Source: Gracilimonas sediminicola
GTDB lineage: Bacteria > Bacteroidota > Rhodothermia > Balneolales > Balneolaceae
Direction of reading: 5' to 3'
DNA: 64,000 nt
Assembly (NCBI RefSeq): GCF_024320785.1
Contig: NZ_JANDBC010000002.1
Location: forward strand, 569,124 to 633,123
Of this stretch, positions 7,816-16,182 are shown piece by piece. Position 1 is the stretch's first letter. Every line of letters begins with the position of its first letter. The notes under the pieces were generated by a model. That model was not told where the DNA came from. It searched no databases and saw nothing but the letters and a program-made list of their open reading frames with translations. A program made the position numbers and the translations under genes.

Positions 7816-10563
7816 CTAATCTCCCATATATGCTTCTCCTTTTATAATCCATTCCGGTTCACCTTCCCCTTTCAGGTAATAGTCGAAATACTCTTTCATC
7901 CGAATAGCGTAATCCAGTTTATTGGAAAATTTTTGAGGATGATGCGGTTCATCGTGATACTGAAGAAATACCACATCCTTGTTGTAGCGTCGCATAGCCA
8001 GGTACATCTCAATACTTTGATACCACGGCACGGCTCCATCTGCATCTCCGTGCATGATGAGCATCGGAGTGGTGATTTTATCCGCAAAAAACACCGGTGA
8101 GTTTTCAATGTACTTTTCAGGAGCTTCTATCAGGCTTTGCCCAATGCGGCTTTGAGTTCTTTCGTATTGAAACTGCCGTGCAAGCCCTGATCCCCAGCGG
8201 ATGCCACTGTACGCACTGGTCATATTACTTACCGGTGCACCGGAAACCGCAGCATCAAAAATATCGGTTTGGGTAACCATAAAGGCCGTTTGATAGCCAC
8301 TCCAGGAATGGCCATGAAGACCAAGCTTATCTTCATCGGCGATACCCATCTCAATCAATTTCTGTATGCCGGGCACCAAGCTCTTGGTTGCCGCAAAGCC
8401 CGGACGACCAATTTCAAAGCGAATATCAGGAAGAAAAACGACGTATTCGTCACTCACATATTGAGCAAAAACCGGGCGGTGATTGGTCTTCGGCTCATTG
8501 AAATCATGCAAGCGATCGGTAAAAAACCGATAGTAATACGTCATAATCGGATACCGCTTATCAGGATCATAATTATCCGGTTTGATGACCACACCCTGAA
8601 TATACTTTCCATCCAAGCTTAACCAGTCGATGAGCTCAGCTTTCCCCCAATTCCATTTTTTATGGAGGTCTTCATGAAGATTGGTCAGCTTATTTTTTCG
8701 TTTAAACTGCCGGTTGTTAGCCACCCAGATATTGGGAAATTCGTCGTAGGCTTCCCGCTTGTACAATATCGTATTCGCATCTTTCGCTTTATCCACAAAA
8801 GTAAATTTCTTGTCTTCTTCCAGCAGCCGACTGACACCTGTTTGATTTACTTTAGCTGAGTAAAATCCGAAATTCTTCTTCAGGTCGTGATAGGAAGTCA
8901 GTAATAACTCCTCATTATTGGCATACGGTTCCCCCCAATCCTTATCCATTCTTTCTATGCGGAAAATCCGTTTGGCTTCCCGGCCGGCCCCATCGGTAAT
9001 AGAGACGGGCTCACTGAAATCGGTTGGAAATCTCCAGATGTCGTACTTATCATAAATCATTACAGCACGATCATCTTCAACCCAACCGGCGATACCGTAA
9101 TCGGGCACCCGGGATGGGTAGTCATGATCTTCGTTATAGAATGGCACTTCCAGGTTTGCGGTAATATTCCGGGTTACCCCTTTTTCAATATCAAGCAGAT
9201 TCCAGTGCTTGTTTACATAAAATGCAGCAAACGTACCACCGGGCGAAAGGCTAACCCCTTCCGAAAGTTTCTTCCCAATCAACGTACGCTTTCCGGTTTC
9301 CAGATTTACATAATACCAGTCGTTGAAGAATCCTTCCCAGGTCATTTCTTTCATATAAGGAACCTGAGAACTTCCCAATACCACATTCGGATTATGAGCA
9401 ATATCAATTTCAGGCATTTCATGGTCGGCCAGCTGAACCCACTCATCGCTATCCAAATGATATACGGCGAGGTAAAGATGGTTTTTGGTTGAATTCCAGC
9501 TCTTCTTTTCATGCGTTTTGATTCGGGGATCATCTCCATGCCAAATATCCAGTCCCCGGTCTTCAATGATATCATCCACGTCGTAGATATCTATTTCATC
9601 GTCTTCAGCAGCATCTTTCCTGGCATCCAGCGCCGCCATTTCAGCATCCATGAAGCCAAAAAACAGTCGTTGCCCATCATTGGTAAAAGTGAGCTCGTTG
9701 TTAGATCGCAGCACATATCCCTCATTTCCGGCATCGGCATTTAACAGCGTTGACAACTCCTCATTTTGCGTATTCCAGATATGAACCGAAGCATTACTTT
9801 CAACATAAGAAGTATCATACGTAGCTTTGGTAAATGCCAGTTTTTGCAAATCATAGTCCCAGGTCAGGTTTCCGTATAATCCGTTTTCCACCAGGTCAAT
9901 AGCCCGGGAATCCTGATCATTCAAATCAAAAACATACAGCCCGTTTTCAGCGCCAGAGGTATCCGCCACAGAATAGGCCAGGTAGTTGGAAAGGCTGTCG
10001 AACTCCATTTTCCGCACAAATGGCAAAGAGAAAACAGAGCCTGATTCGGTGTTCCAGAGCGTAACCTCTGTACCTAACTTCTTATTCCCTGATTTGAGGT
10101 CTTCCACTTCTTTAGACTGATGATGCTGAATGGCAAGCCAGCTTCCATCTTCTGAAAAAGCAAAAGAACGAACACTGTCAAACTCCGTGATCGAGCCATC
10201 GCTTGTGGAAAGTAAAGACAGTCCTTGTTTCGGTTTATTCTTGTCGGATTTAAGTTCTTCCGCCAGGGGTACCTTCCGGAAAGCAGCTACCCAGGTCCCG
10301 TTTTGTGTGATTTCGGGCGATGCACCTAAAGTGATAGAATAGGTATTCCGTCCGTTTATGCTTTTCACCTCCACCCGGCCATCACCACGATCGGGCCACA
10401 CTTCATAAGCAACCCAATCGCCACTCGCTGACAGTTCTATGGAGCCGATGTCTTCAAATTTCATAACATCTTCGAAACTCAAAACTCCCTGAGCCGTAGC
10501 CCAAACCGGAAAAAGAAGAGCGGCAATTATAATGAGAAACAAACGATTTTTTTGTGAATGCAT
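7816..10563 (-). CDS. S9 family prolyl oligopeptidase-like peptidase
   Basis: A 915-aa exported serine peptidase. The signal peptide ends near ATAQG. The N-terminal two thirds is a beta-propeller-like region, and the C-terminal alpha/beta hydrolase domain carries the catalytic triad: Ser753 in GHSWSGY, Asp in MHGDADGAVPW and His in DEPHHPQ. Such enzymes cut oligopeptides in the periplasm or outside the cell. I start it at the ATG at 10563, which gives a classical signal peptide, rather than 17 codons upstream. Downstream it converges on the HD gene. Confidence 0.9.
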   Translation of the reverse strand: MHSQKNRLFLIIIAALLFPVWATAQGVLSFEDVMKFEDIGSIELSASGDWVAYEVWPDRGDGRVEVKSINGRNTYSITLGASPEITQNGTWVAAFRKVPLAEELKSDKNKPKQGLSLLSTSDGSITEFDSVRSFAFSEDGSWLAIQHHQSKEVEDLKSGNKKLGTEVTLWNTESGSVFSLPFVRKMEFDSLSNYLAYSVADTSGAENGLYVFDLNDQDSRAIDLVENGLYGNLTWDYDLQKLAFTKATYDTSYVESNASVHIWNTQNEELSTLLNADAGNEGYVLRSNNELTFTNDGQRLFFGFMDAEMAALDARKDAAEDDEIDIYDVDDIIEDRGLDIWHGDDPRIKTHEKKSWNSTKNHLYLAVYHLDSDEWVQLADHEMPEIDIAHNPNVVLGSSQVPYMKEMTWEGFFNDWYYVNLETGKRTLIGKKLSEGVSLSPGGTFAAFYVNKHWNLLDIEKGVTRNITANLEVPFYNEDHDYPSRVPDYGIAGWVEDDRAVMIYDKYDIWRFPTDFSEPVSITDGAGREAKRIFRIERMDKDWGEPYANNEELLLTSYHDLKKNFGFYSAKVNQTGVSRLLEEDKKFTFVDKAKDANTILYKREAYDEFPNIWVANNRQFKRKNKLTNLHEDLHKKWNWGKAELIDWLSLDGKYIQGVVIKPDNYDPDKRYPIMTYYYRFFTDRLHDFNEPKTNHRPVFAQYVSDEYVVFLPDIRFEIGRPGFAATKSLVPGIQKLIEMGIADEDKLGLHGHSWSGYQTAFMVTQTDIFDAAVSGAPVSNMTSAYSGIRWGSGLARQFQYERTQSRIGQSLIEAPEKYIENSPVFFADKITTPMLIMHGDADGAVPWYQSIEMYLAMRRYNKDVVFLQYHDEPHHPQKFSNKLDYAIRMKEYFDYYLKGEGEPEWIIKGEAYMGD

Positions 10564-10672
10564 GATTCTATACTTTGATGAAATGGATGTTCCAAATAAA
10601 GTGGATTCCCGCATCAGATGAAATCCTAAATCTGTTTGTTTTGGAATCTTTTACCTCAATAACTTTTCTGAT

Positions 10673-11248
10673 ATGAAAAACTCAGCCTACACCTATGATT
10701 ATTTTTTGGATGCTTTTGAGCAGGCTAAAATAACGGCCGAAGATCTTGTCCAAAGCGTAGATAATGATGTGTTTTTGCGAAAACCGAATGAAGACAAATG
10801 GTGTATGGGCGAAATATTGAACCATCTTTTACAGGCCGGGAATGAATATTTACCGCAAATCAAAAAAGGGCTCAACAGGCCGGATGAAGAATTAGCGAAA
10901 GGCGGTGAGCCCTTTACCCCCAACTTCCTCTTTCGGTGGTTTATACATATTGTAAGTCCTCAGTACAACCGTGCGGTTCCTACCGTTAAACCTTTTGAAC
11001 CGAAAAATGTGGACGAGATTAATCGAGAAGAAGTACTTTCTGACTTCCTTTCCCTTCAGGACGAATTCATTCACTTAATCAAAAAAGCCAAGTTGGAACA
11101 GCTAAATCTGGACCGGATAAAAACCCGCAATCCTATTATCAAATTTGTACCCATGTCCTTGACAGCCTGCTTTGGTGTACAGGAAGCCCACCAACGCAGA
11201 CATTTTGAGCAGATGAAAGCCTTGAAAGAGCAGTTTACTGAAGGTTAA
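10673..11248 (+). CDS. DinB family protein
   Basis: A 191-aa cytoplasmic four-helix-bundle protein of the DinB/YfiT superfamily. The three metal-binding histidines of the family are plausible in ILNHLLQ near residue 48 and in the C-terminal EAHQRRHFEQM. Family members are metal-dependent thiol transferases or hydrolases, many without known substrate. It stands alone, divergent from the S9 peptidase with a gap of about 110 bases that must hold both promoters. Confidence 0.85.
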   Translation: MKNSAYTYDYFLDAFEQAKITAEDLVQSVDNDVFLRKPNEDKWCMGEILNHLLQAGNEYLPQIKKGLNRPDEELAKGGEPFTPNFLFRWFIHIVSPQYNRAVPTVKPFEPKNVDEINREEVLSDFLSLQDEFIHLIKKAKLEQLNLDRIKTRNPIIKFVPMSLTACFGVQEAHQRRHFEQMKALKEQFTEG

Positions 11249-11375
11249 AGCCGCGGCCGTAAACGGCGTACTTGTGATCCGGAATACTTGGATGCTTAAT
11301 GCAATACTTCATTGTTATACTGATCTTTTCCGGTACTCAAGCATAGGATTCCTCCCTGCGGAATTCTAATGTTCA

Positions 11376-11843
11376 TCACCGGTCAAATTTGCGCTTCCGC
11401 TCCGGGTATTCATCATAAGGAAAGAGAAACAGTCCATAAGGCTCATGCCCCTCTTTGTCCACATCCTGATGGTGTCTTTGGTGAGCCCGCCGGATCAGCT
11501 TCATAATTTTATTATCACTGCTGAAGGGCACAAATCTTTTATGAGCAAAGAGGTCGTGAATGATAAAATACAACACTCCGTAAACGGCAACGCCTGCCCC
11601 AATCCCAAATGCCGGCGATGTAAACATAGTGATGGCCCCCTCTACCATCAGCCAAATGGAAACACCGGCAAAAAACAGCGAGAAAATATCATTCAGTTCA
11701 AACAAACCATGGTTCGGTTTGTGATGAGACTCATGAATGTTCCAAAGAATCCCGTGAAATAACCACCGGTGCACACAATACGAAACAATTTCCATCCCCG
11801 CGAAGCCCACGCCCATAAATCCGATTAAGTAAAGCCAATCCAT
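11376..11843 (-). CDS. crtZ: Beta-carotene hydroxylase CrtZ-type
   Basis: A 155-aa membrane di-iron hydroxylase of the fatty acid hydroxylase superfamily. The four histidine clusters are in order: HRWLFH, HESHH, HDLFAHKRF and HQRHH. Several hydrophobic segments separate them. Length and motif order match bacterial CrtZ, which adds 3-hydroxyl groups to beta-ionone rings to make zeaxanthin, so the organism is probably pigmented. No other carotenoid gene lies in the window, so the gene is detached from a crt cluster. A sterol-desaturase-like relative is the less likely alternative. Confidence 0.9.
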   Translation of the reverse strand: MDWLYLIGFMGVGFAGMEIVSYCVHRWLFHGILWNIHESHHKPNHGLFELNDIFSLFFAGVSIWLMVEGAITMFTSPAFGIGAGVAVYGVLYFIIHDLFAHKRFVPFSSDNKIMKLIRRAHQRHHQDVDKEGHEPYGLFLFPYDEYPERKRKFDR

Positions 11844-11941
11844 ACTGCCCTTTTGATTTGCGCTAATATTGTATCCTGATTTCCGATTAGCAAACTAAAT
11901 TTTTGAGATAATAGTTTACTCTTTCCGGTGATACACATATT

Positions 11942-11962
11942 TTACACATATAATATATGTAA
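11942..11962 (+). promoter_or_regulatory. Candidate operator/promoter of umuDC
   Basis: A 21-bp interrupted palindrome, TTACA-N11-TGTAA, contains an inner inverted repeat CATATA-A-TATATG and a TATAAT. It lies 14 bases before the umuD start. Its place upstream of an SOS-type operon makes a LexA-like operator plausible, but I know no consensus for this lineage and lexA is not in the window. Confidence 0.45.
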
Positions 11963-11976
11963 GCAAAGAGGTACGT

Positions 11977-12411
11977 ATGGAGGGACTAAAAATTTACCAG
12001 GGAGGGTCGGCCAAAAAACAGCGAAACGAGGTAAAACTTTCTCAAAAAGCGGAGACCGGATTTGTATCTCCGGCGGCCGATCATCTCCAAAAACCGCTGG
12101 ACTTGGAAGAATTGATTGTACACCGCCCCGCTGCTACGTTTTATGTGCGGGCTGAAGGAAACGCGATGAAGGCATCGGGGGTGCAGGATGGAGATATCCT
12201 TGTGGTGGATCGATCCGTACATCCATCAGATGGAAATATTGTGATAGCCGCGATCGAGGAGGAACCCGTAATCAGAAGGCTGGTTAAGAGAGGGTCGCGG
12301 CTATTTTTAATTTCTGATGATTCCCGGTTTGAACCGATCACCATCCACCCCGATACCAATTGGCTCATTTGGGGAGTAATCACTCACGTCATTCACCGGT
12401 ATGAAGTATGA
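11977..12411 (+). CDS. umuD: UmuD-like protein lacking the Ser/Lys catalytic dyad
   Basis: A 144-aa S24-type protein that aligns end to end with E. coli UmuD (for example SPAAD, the GDILVVDRS block, and a C-terminal GVITHVIH). UmuD is normally self-cleaved by a Ser60/Lys97 dyad after RecA contact to give UmuD', the partner of UmuC in DNA polymerase V. Here the GDSM motif reads GNAM, placing Ala63 at the nucleophile, and the VKKL block reads IRRL, placing Arg100 at the general base. The cleavage-site Cys-Gly is Thr27-Gly28. Self-cleavage therefore looks impossible. The gene overlaps umuC by four bases (ATGA), so the pair is intact as an operon. Confidence 0.9.
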   Translation: MEGLKIYQGGSAKKQRNEVKLSQKAETGFVSPAADHLQKPLDLEELIVHRPAATFYVRAEGNAMKASGVQDGDILVVDRSVHPSDGNIVIAAIEEEPVIRRLVKRGSRLFLISDDSRFEPITIHPDTNWLIWGVITHVIHRYEV

Positions 12412-13742
12412 TCCTGAACCTCGAAAACTTCAATAACCGAAGCTCCATTGCTTATGCAATGATTGACTGTAATAACTTTTATGCCTCGTGCGAACGTGCA
12501 TTCAACCCTTCCCTGGAAGGCAAGCCCATTGTAATTCTCTCCAATAATGACGGCTGCGTAATTGCCCGATCTGAGGAGGCTAAAGACCTCGATATCCCGA
12601 TGGGGGCACCCGAATTTAAGTTTCGTACATTTTTCAGGGAAAAGAACGTGACCGTCCGGTCTTCGAACTATCCGCTGTATGGAGATATGTCGAACCGGGT
12701 CATGGAAACCTTGCGGCACCTTACTCACGATATTGAGGTGTACAGTATTGATGAAGCATTTGCGGAAGTTTCCACCAACACCTTTTCTGATTTAGAGGAG
12801 TATGGACGCCACATCAAAGAGACGGTTTATAAGTGGACGGGAATTCCGGTTTCTGTAGGTATTGCCCCGAGTAAAACACTGGCCAAAATCGCTAATGAAA
12901 CAGCGAAGAGAAATCCCGTTTATAATGGTGTTTTGAGCTTGTGTGATAACCCCGTCGTAGATCAAATCCTGAAAAACATGCCGTTGCAAAAAGTATGGGG
13001 AATCGGGCATGGACTCACGGTCCGCTTAAACCGGTTTGACGTAAAGACCGCCTACGATCTTAAACAGAAAGTCGATTATAAACGATGGGTCCGAAAGCAC
13101 CTGAATGTGACGGGACTACGAACGGTGCTGGAGCTCAACGGACTCCCTTGTATGAAACTAAGCGATGCCCTCGATTCCCGTAAAGGCATTCTTACCTCCC
13201 GCATGTTTGGGAAGCCCCTGTACAACCTGGAACCCATTCAGGAAGCGGTAGCCACGTACATAAGTCGTGCCGGAGAAAAGCTGCGTGCCCAGAAAAGCGT
13301 GGCATCCTGCATGCATGTTACACTGATTGGAGACCGCTACGACAACCTGAAGGGTAAGTATAAATATGGTGGCGGCCACTTTTTCCAGGTTCCTACGGCC
13401 CACACCCCAACTATGATTCAAGCCGGAATGGCCATTTCAAAATCGGTATTCCAGCCGGACACCAAGTTCAAAAAAGCAGCGGTAATGTTAACCGGGATTG
13501 TACCCCACAGCGAAGTACAAATGGACTTATTTGATCCCGAATTATATACGCAGAAGCAGTTTCACTTAATGAATTGCATAGATCAGATTAACACACGCCA
13601 CGGCAGGAACACCGCTGCCTTCGCCGCCACTGGGCAACATCGAAAAAACAGCGAAGAGGCAAATTGGAAAATGAACCAAAATTATCTGAGTAAAAGATAT
13701 ACCACTGAATGGAAAGACATTATGACGGCTAAAACGAAGTGA
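12408..13742 (+). CDS. umuC: Y-family DNA polymerase V catalytic subunit
   Basis: A 444-aa translesion polymerase. Palm-domain catalytic motifs are intact: DCNNFYASCE near the N-terminus and YSIDEAF near residue 113. They are followed by helix-hairpin-helix and little-finger regions and the UmuC-specific C-terminal domain with a typical SKRYTTEW motif. QMDLF at residue 371 is a probable beta-clamp binding motif. It would copy past DNA lesions with its UmuD partner, whose processing site is lost here. It is translationally coupled to umuD and ends against a convergent FAD oxidoreductase. Confidence 0.95.
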   Translation: MILNLENFNNRSSIAYAMIDCNNFYASCERAFNPSLEGKPIVILSNNDGCVIARSEEAKDLDIPMGAPEFKFRTFFREKNVTVRSSNYPLYGDMSNRVMETLRHLTHDIEVYSIDEAFAEVSTNTFSDLEEYGRHIKETVYKWTGIPVSVGIAPSKTLAKIANETAKRNPVYNGVLSLCDNPVVDQILKNMPLQKVWGIGHGLTVRLNRFDVKTAYDLKQKVDYKRWVRKHLNVTGLRTVLELNGLPCMKLSDALDSRKGILTSRMFGKPLYNLEPIQEAVATYISRAGEKLRAQKSVASCMHVTLIGDRYDNLKGKYKYGGGHFFQVPTAHTPTMIQAGMAISKSVFQPDTKFKKAAVMLTGIVPHSEVQMDLFDPELYTQKQFHLMNCIDQINTRHGRNTAAFAATGQHRKNSEEANWKMNQNYLSKRYTTEWKDIMTAKTK

Positions 13743-13744
13743 AT

Positions 13745-13797
13745 AGTGATGGGGTGATATAGTGATATAGTGATATTTTTTTGGTCACTTCATCACT
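13745..13797. repeat. Hairpin with 8-bp tandem repeat between convergent genes
   Basis: The left arm at 13745-13757 and right arm at 13785-13797 match at 11 of 13 positions. Between them at 13754-13777 are three direct copies of GTGATATA (the last ending TT), then a T-run. The right arm overlaps the last codons of the convergent oxidoreductase. It probably terminates umuDC. Confidence 0.6.
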
Positions 13798-14891
13798 TCT
13801 GCGGCTTCTTTGCCCAGCTGCATGCCTAACGCCACTCCCATTCCACTGAGGCCGGCTACCACCGATGTCTTATTATTGATGCGCTGCAACATCGGGCTTT
13901 TAGTGCTCGTGAAACCCATAATTCCCGACCATTCCGTGTCAATCTCCCAACCCTCGGGAAGCCTTAAAACATCATTTGCGAATGATGTAAGGCTTTTTTT
14001 GATTTTTTGGTTCGTCCCAAACTCAGTTGTTGTTTCAACATCAATGTCTAAACTTCGGGCTCCTCCGAGAAGAAATCGATCCCCTTCCACTCCCCGGAAA
14101 TAATAGTAGCCACGATCAAAGTGATAGGTGCCTTTCCACTGCAGGTTAGGGATGGGTTTTGTCACAAACACGAATCCACGGCCGGGCTTTATATCAATAT
14201 CATCGAGAAGGGTTGATGTGAATGAGTTGGTAGCTACAGCCAGTTGCTCGCCTTCAAGCTCAATACCGTTTTCAAGAATCAGTACTCCATTGTCCTGATC
14301 TATACTTTCTACCTGCGACTGCCACCGGAATTCCACGCCCGCTGCCAGATTCTTTTCATAAAGAGTCCGCATCATTTTACCGGGGTGCAGACAACCTTCC
14401 TGTTTTATACTAATTGCCGGAAATCCATTATGCTCGCACTTTTGATAGACCTCCTCTAACCCGGCCGCTTCCCTCAGCCACCGGTTACAAATATCGAGAT
14501 GCTCTAAAGCCTGTTCATAAACCCGGGCATCAGTGAAAATTTCATAAGCCCCGGGTTCCCGGTAACCAATGTTTTTATCACCCAGAGTCTGGCGCAGTAA
14601 TCCCAATCCATGTATTCTTCTCCGGATGCGATCAATGATCTTGCTCTCTTCCTCAATCTCCATGTCAGCCATATGTTCGGTCACCGAACCGAAGCATGCG
14701 AAACCGGCATTTCGGGTACTGGCGCCGATGGGATAGAATCCACGATCCACCACCAGTACTTTTTTGGCCGGGTTATTTTTTTTAAAAAAATGAGCGATAG
14801 ACTGTCCCGTCAGGCCGGCACCCAGCACAATTAAGTCAAACTTCCGGCCATATAGTTTGGACTCCCAATAAGATCGTTCAGCCTGTATCAT
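13785..14891 (-). CDS. FAD-dependent oxidoreductase (DAO family)
   Basis: A 368-aa flavoprotein of the D-amino acid oxidase/glycine oxidase superfamily. The dinucleotide-binding motif GAGLTG is at residues 24-29, followed by VVDRG as the ribose-binding acidic end, and a C-terminal GLSGMGVALGMQLG that completes the FAD site. It probably oxidises an amine or amino acid; the substrate is not deducible. Its start overlaps the stop of the upstream amidohydrolase by four bases (ATGA), so the two are one operon and may act on the same N-acylated amino acid-like compound, which is inference. Confidence 0.85.
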   Translation of the reverse strand: MIQAERSYWESKLYGRKFDLIVLGAGLTGQSIAHFFKKNNPAKKVLVVDRGFYPIGASTRNAGFACFGSVTEHMADMEIEEESKIIDRIRRRIHGLGLLRQTLGDKNIGYREPGAYEIFTDARVYEQALEHLDICNRWLREAAGLEEVYQKCEHNGFPAISIKQEGCLHPGKMMRTLYEKNLAAGVEFRWQSQVESIDQDNGVLILENGIELEGEQLAVATNSFTSTLLDDIDIKPGRGFVFVTKPIPNLQWKGTYHFDRGYYYFRGVEGDRFLLGGARSLDIDVETTTEFGTNQKIKKSLTSFANDVLRLPEGWEIDTEWSGIMGFTSTKSPMLQRINNKTSVVAGLSGMGVALGMQLGKEAAEVMK

Positions 14892-16072
14892 TTGTGGTCA
14901 AAAACTAAAGAAGCCATGAGTGGAGTTGCAACCTCAAAAAACCGGTCATCAACATTATATTTTGGATGATGCCATGGATATTTGGAATCATATTCTTCGC
15001 TTCCACTTCCCACAAAAAAGAACGCTCCGGGAAAATGCTCCTGATAGAATGCAAAGTCTTCTCCGGCCATAATTGGGCGTTTTAACTCAATAGCCGATTC
15101 TTCGCCAAACAAGCCGGCCATAGTCTCAAGCACAGTACGGGCTTCTTTCTCTGTATTTATCACCGGCGGATATCCTTTGTTCAATTGAAACTTGTAGCTG
15201 CCTCCGGCCGATTCCGTGATTCCTTTTACCAACGCTTCCAATCGGTTATGAACTAAGTCTGCAGTTTCGGCCGTAAGCGTTCTGGCTGTTCCCCAAAGTT
15301 TTACTTTCTCGGGGATGATGTTATGAGCCGTCCCCCCCTCGACCCTTCCTACTGTAACCACTACCGGTTCGGTTGGGTCCACGCTTCGGCTGGCTATGGT
15401 TTGAACCGCGTTGATATACTGGGCGGATAAAACCACCGGATCAATCGCTTCGTGTGCCCGGGCTGCATGTCCGCCTTTACCAATAATCTCAACTTCGAAT
15501 TCATCGGGTGCTGCCATCAACGGGCCGACTTTGGTAGCAATAGTGCCGGGCTTGTGCATGGGGGAGGTATGCAATCCATAAATAGCTTGTACTCCCTGAT
15601 CTTGGAGGAAACCCGTTTCACTTAAAAGCCTTCCGCCTCCGGGCAGCTTCTCCTCCCCCGGTTGAAATACAAGCAGAACTTTTCCTTCAATTTCAGCCTG
15701 AAGCTCCTTCAAAATTTTAGCAGCCGTCAGTAAGTTGGAAGTGTGAGCATCGTGACCGCAACAATGTGCAGCTCCGGGATTTTGGGATATAAAATCTTTT
15801 TTTGCTTCCCCATTTTCCTCCATGGCCAGCGCATCAATATCTGCCCGGAGAGCAATCACACGGTCTGATTTTTTTCCCCCTTCTATTATCCCCACGCAAC
15901 CTGTTTCAAGGGGACTTTCAAATGGAATGCCAATTTTCTCCAACTCAGATTTAATGAACTTTGTGGTCTCAAATTCTTTATAACTAACCTCCGGATGCCG
16001 GTGTAAATATCTGCGCGTTTCGACCGCGTACTGGATATATTTATCAGTGAGTTGTTTAATTTGGGAATGCAT
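14888..16072 (-). CDS. M20D family amidohydrolase
   Basis: A 394-aa metal-dependent amidohydrolase of the hippurate/IAA-amino acid hydrolase group. Metal-binding motifs are visible: CCGHDAHTS near residue 103, the Glu pair in QPGEEKLPGG, YGLHTS, and a late MAGEDFAFYQEHFPG. The family removes acyl groups from N-acyl amino acids or related conjugates in the cytoplasm. It is first in a two-gene operon with the FAD oxidoreductase and is divergent from the DUF4097 gene. Confidence 0.92.
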   Translation of the reverse strand: MHSQIKQLTDKYIQYAVETRRYLHRHPEVSYKEFETTKFIKSELEKIGIPFESPLETGCVGIIEGGKKSDRVIALRADIDALAMEENGEAKKDFISQNPGAAHCCGHDAHTSNLLTAAKILKELQAEIEGKVLLVFQPGEEKLPGGGRLLSETGFLQDQGVQAIYGLHTSPMHKPGTIATKVGPLMAAPDEFEVEIIGKGGHAARAHEAIDPVVLSAQYINAVQTIASRSVDPTEPVVVTVGRVEGGTAHNIIPEKVKLWGTARTLTAETADLVHNRLEALVKGITESAGGSYKFQLNKGYPPVINTEKEARTVLETMAGLFGEESAIELKRPIMAGEDFAFYQEHFPGAFFFVGSGSEEYDSKYPWHHPKYNVDDRFFEVATPLMASLVFDHK

Positions 16073-16182
16073 GCGTATTCTTTGAATTCAAACGTTTGCT
16101 GATGATAAGGATATTATCTGATTCAACGTAACCTTTACAGCAGCGAATCGTACCTTTACGGGTCACAAAAACAGAAGGACAC

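Noticed and set aside
8269-9744. Several plus-strand open frames opposite the S9 peptidase
   Set aside because: They are shadows of a strongly supported minus-strand gene and resemble no protein family.
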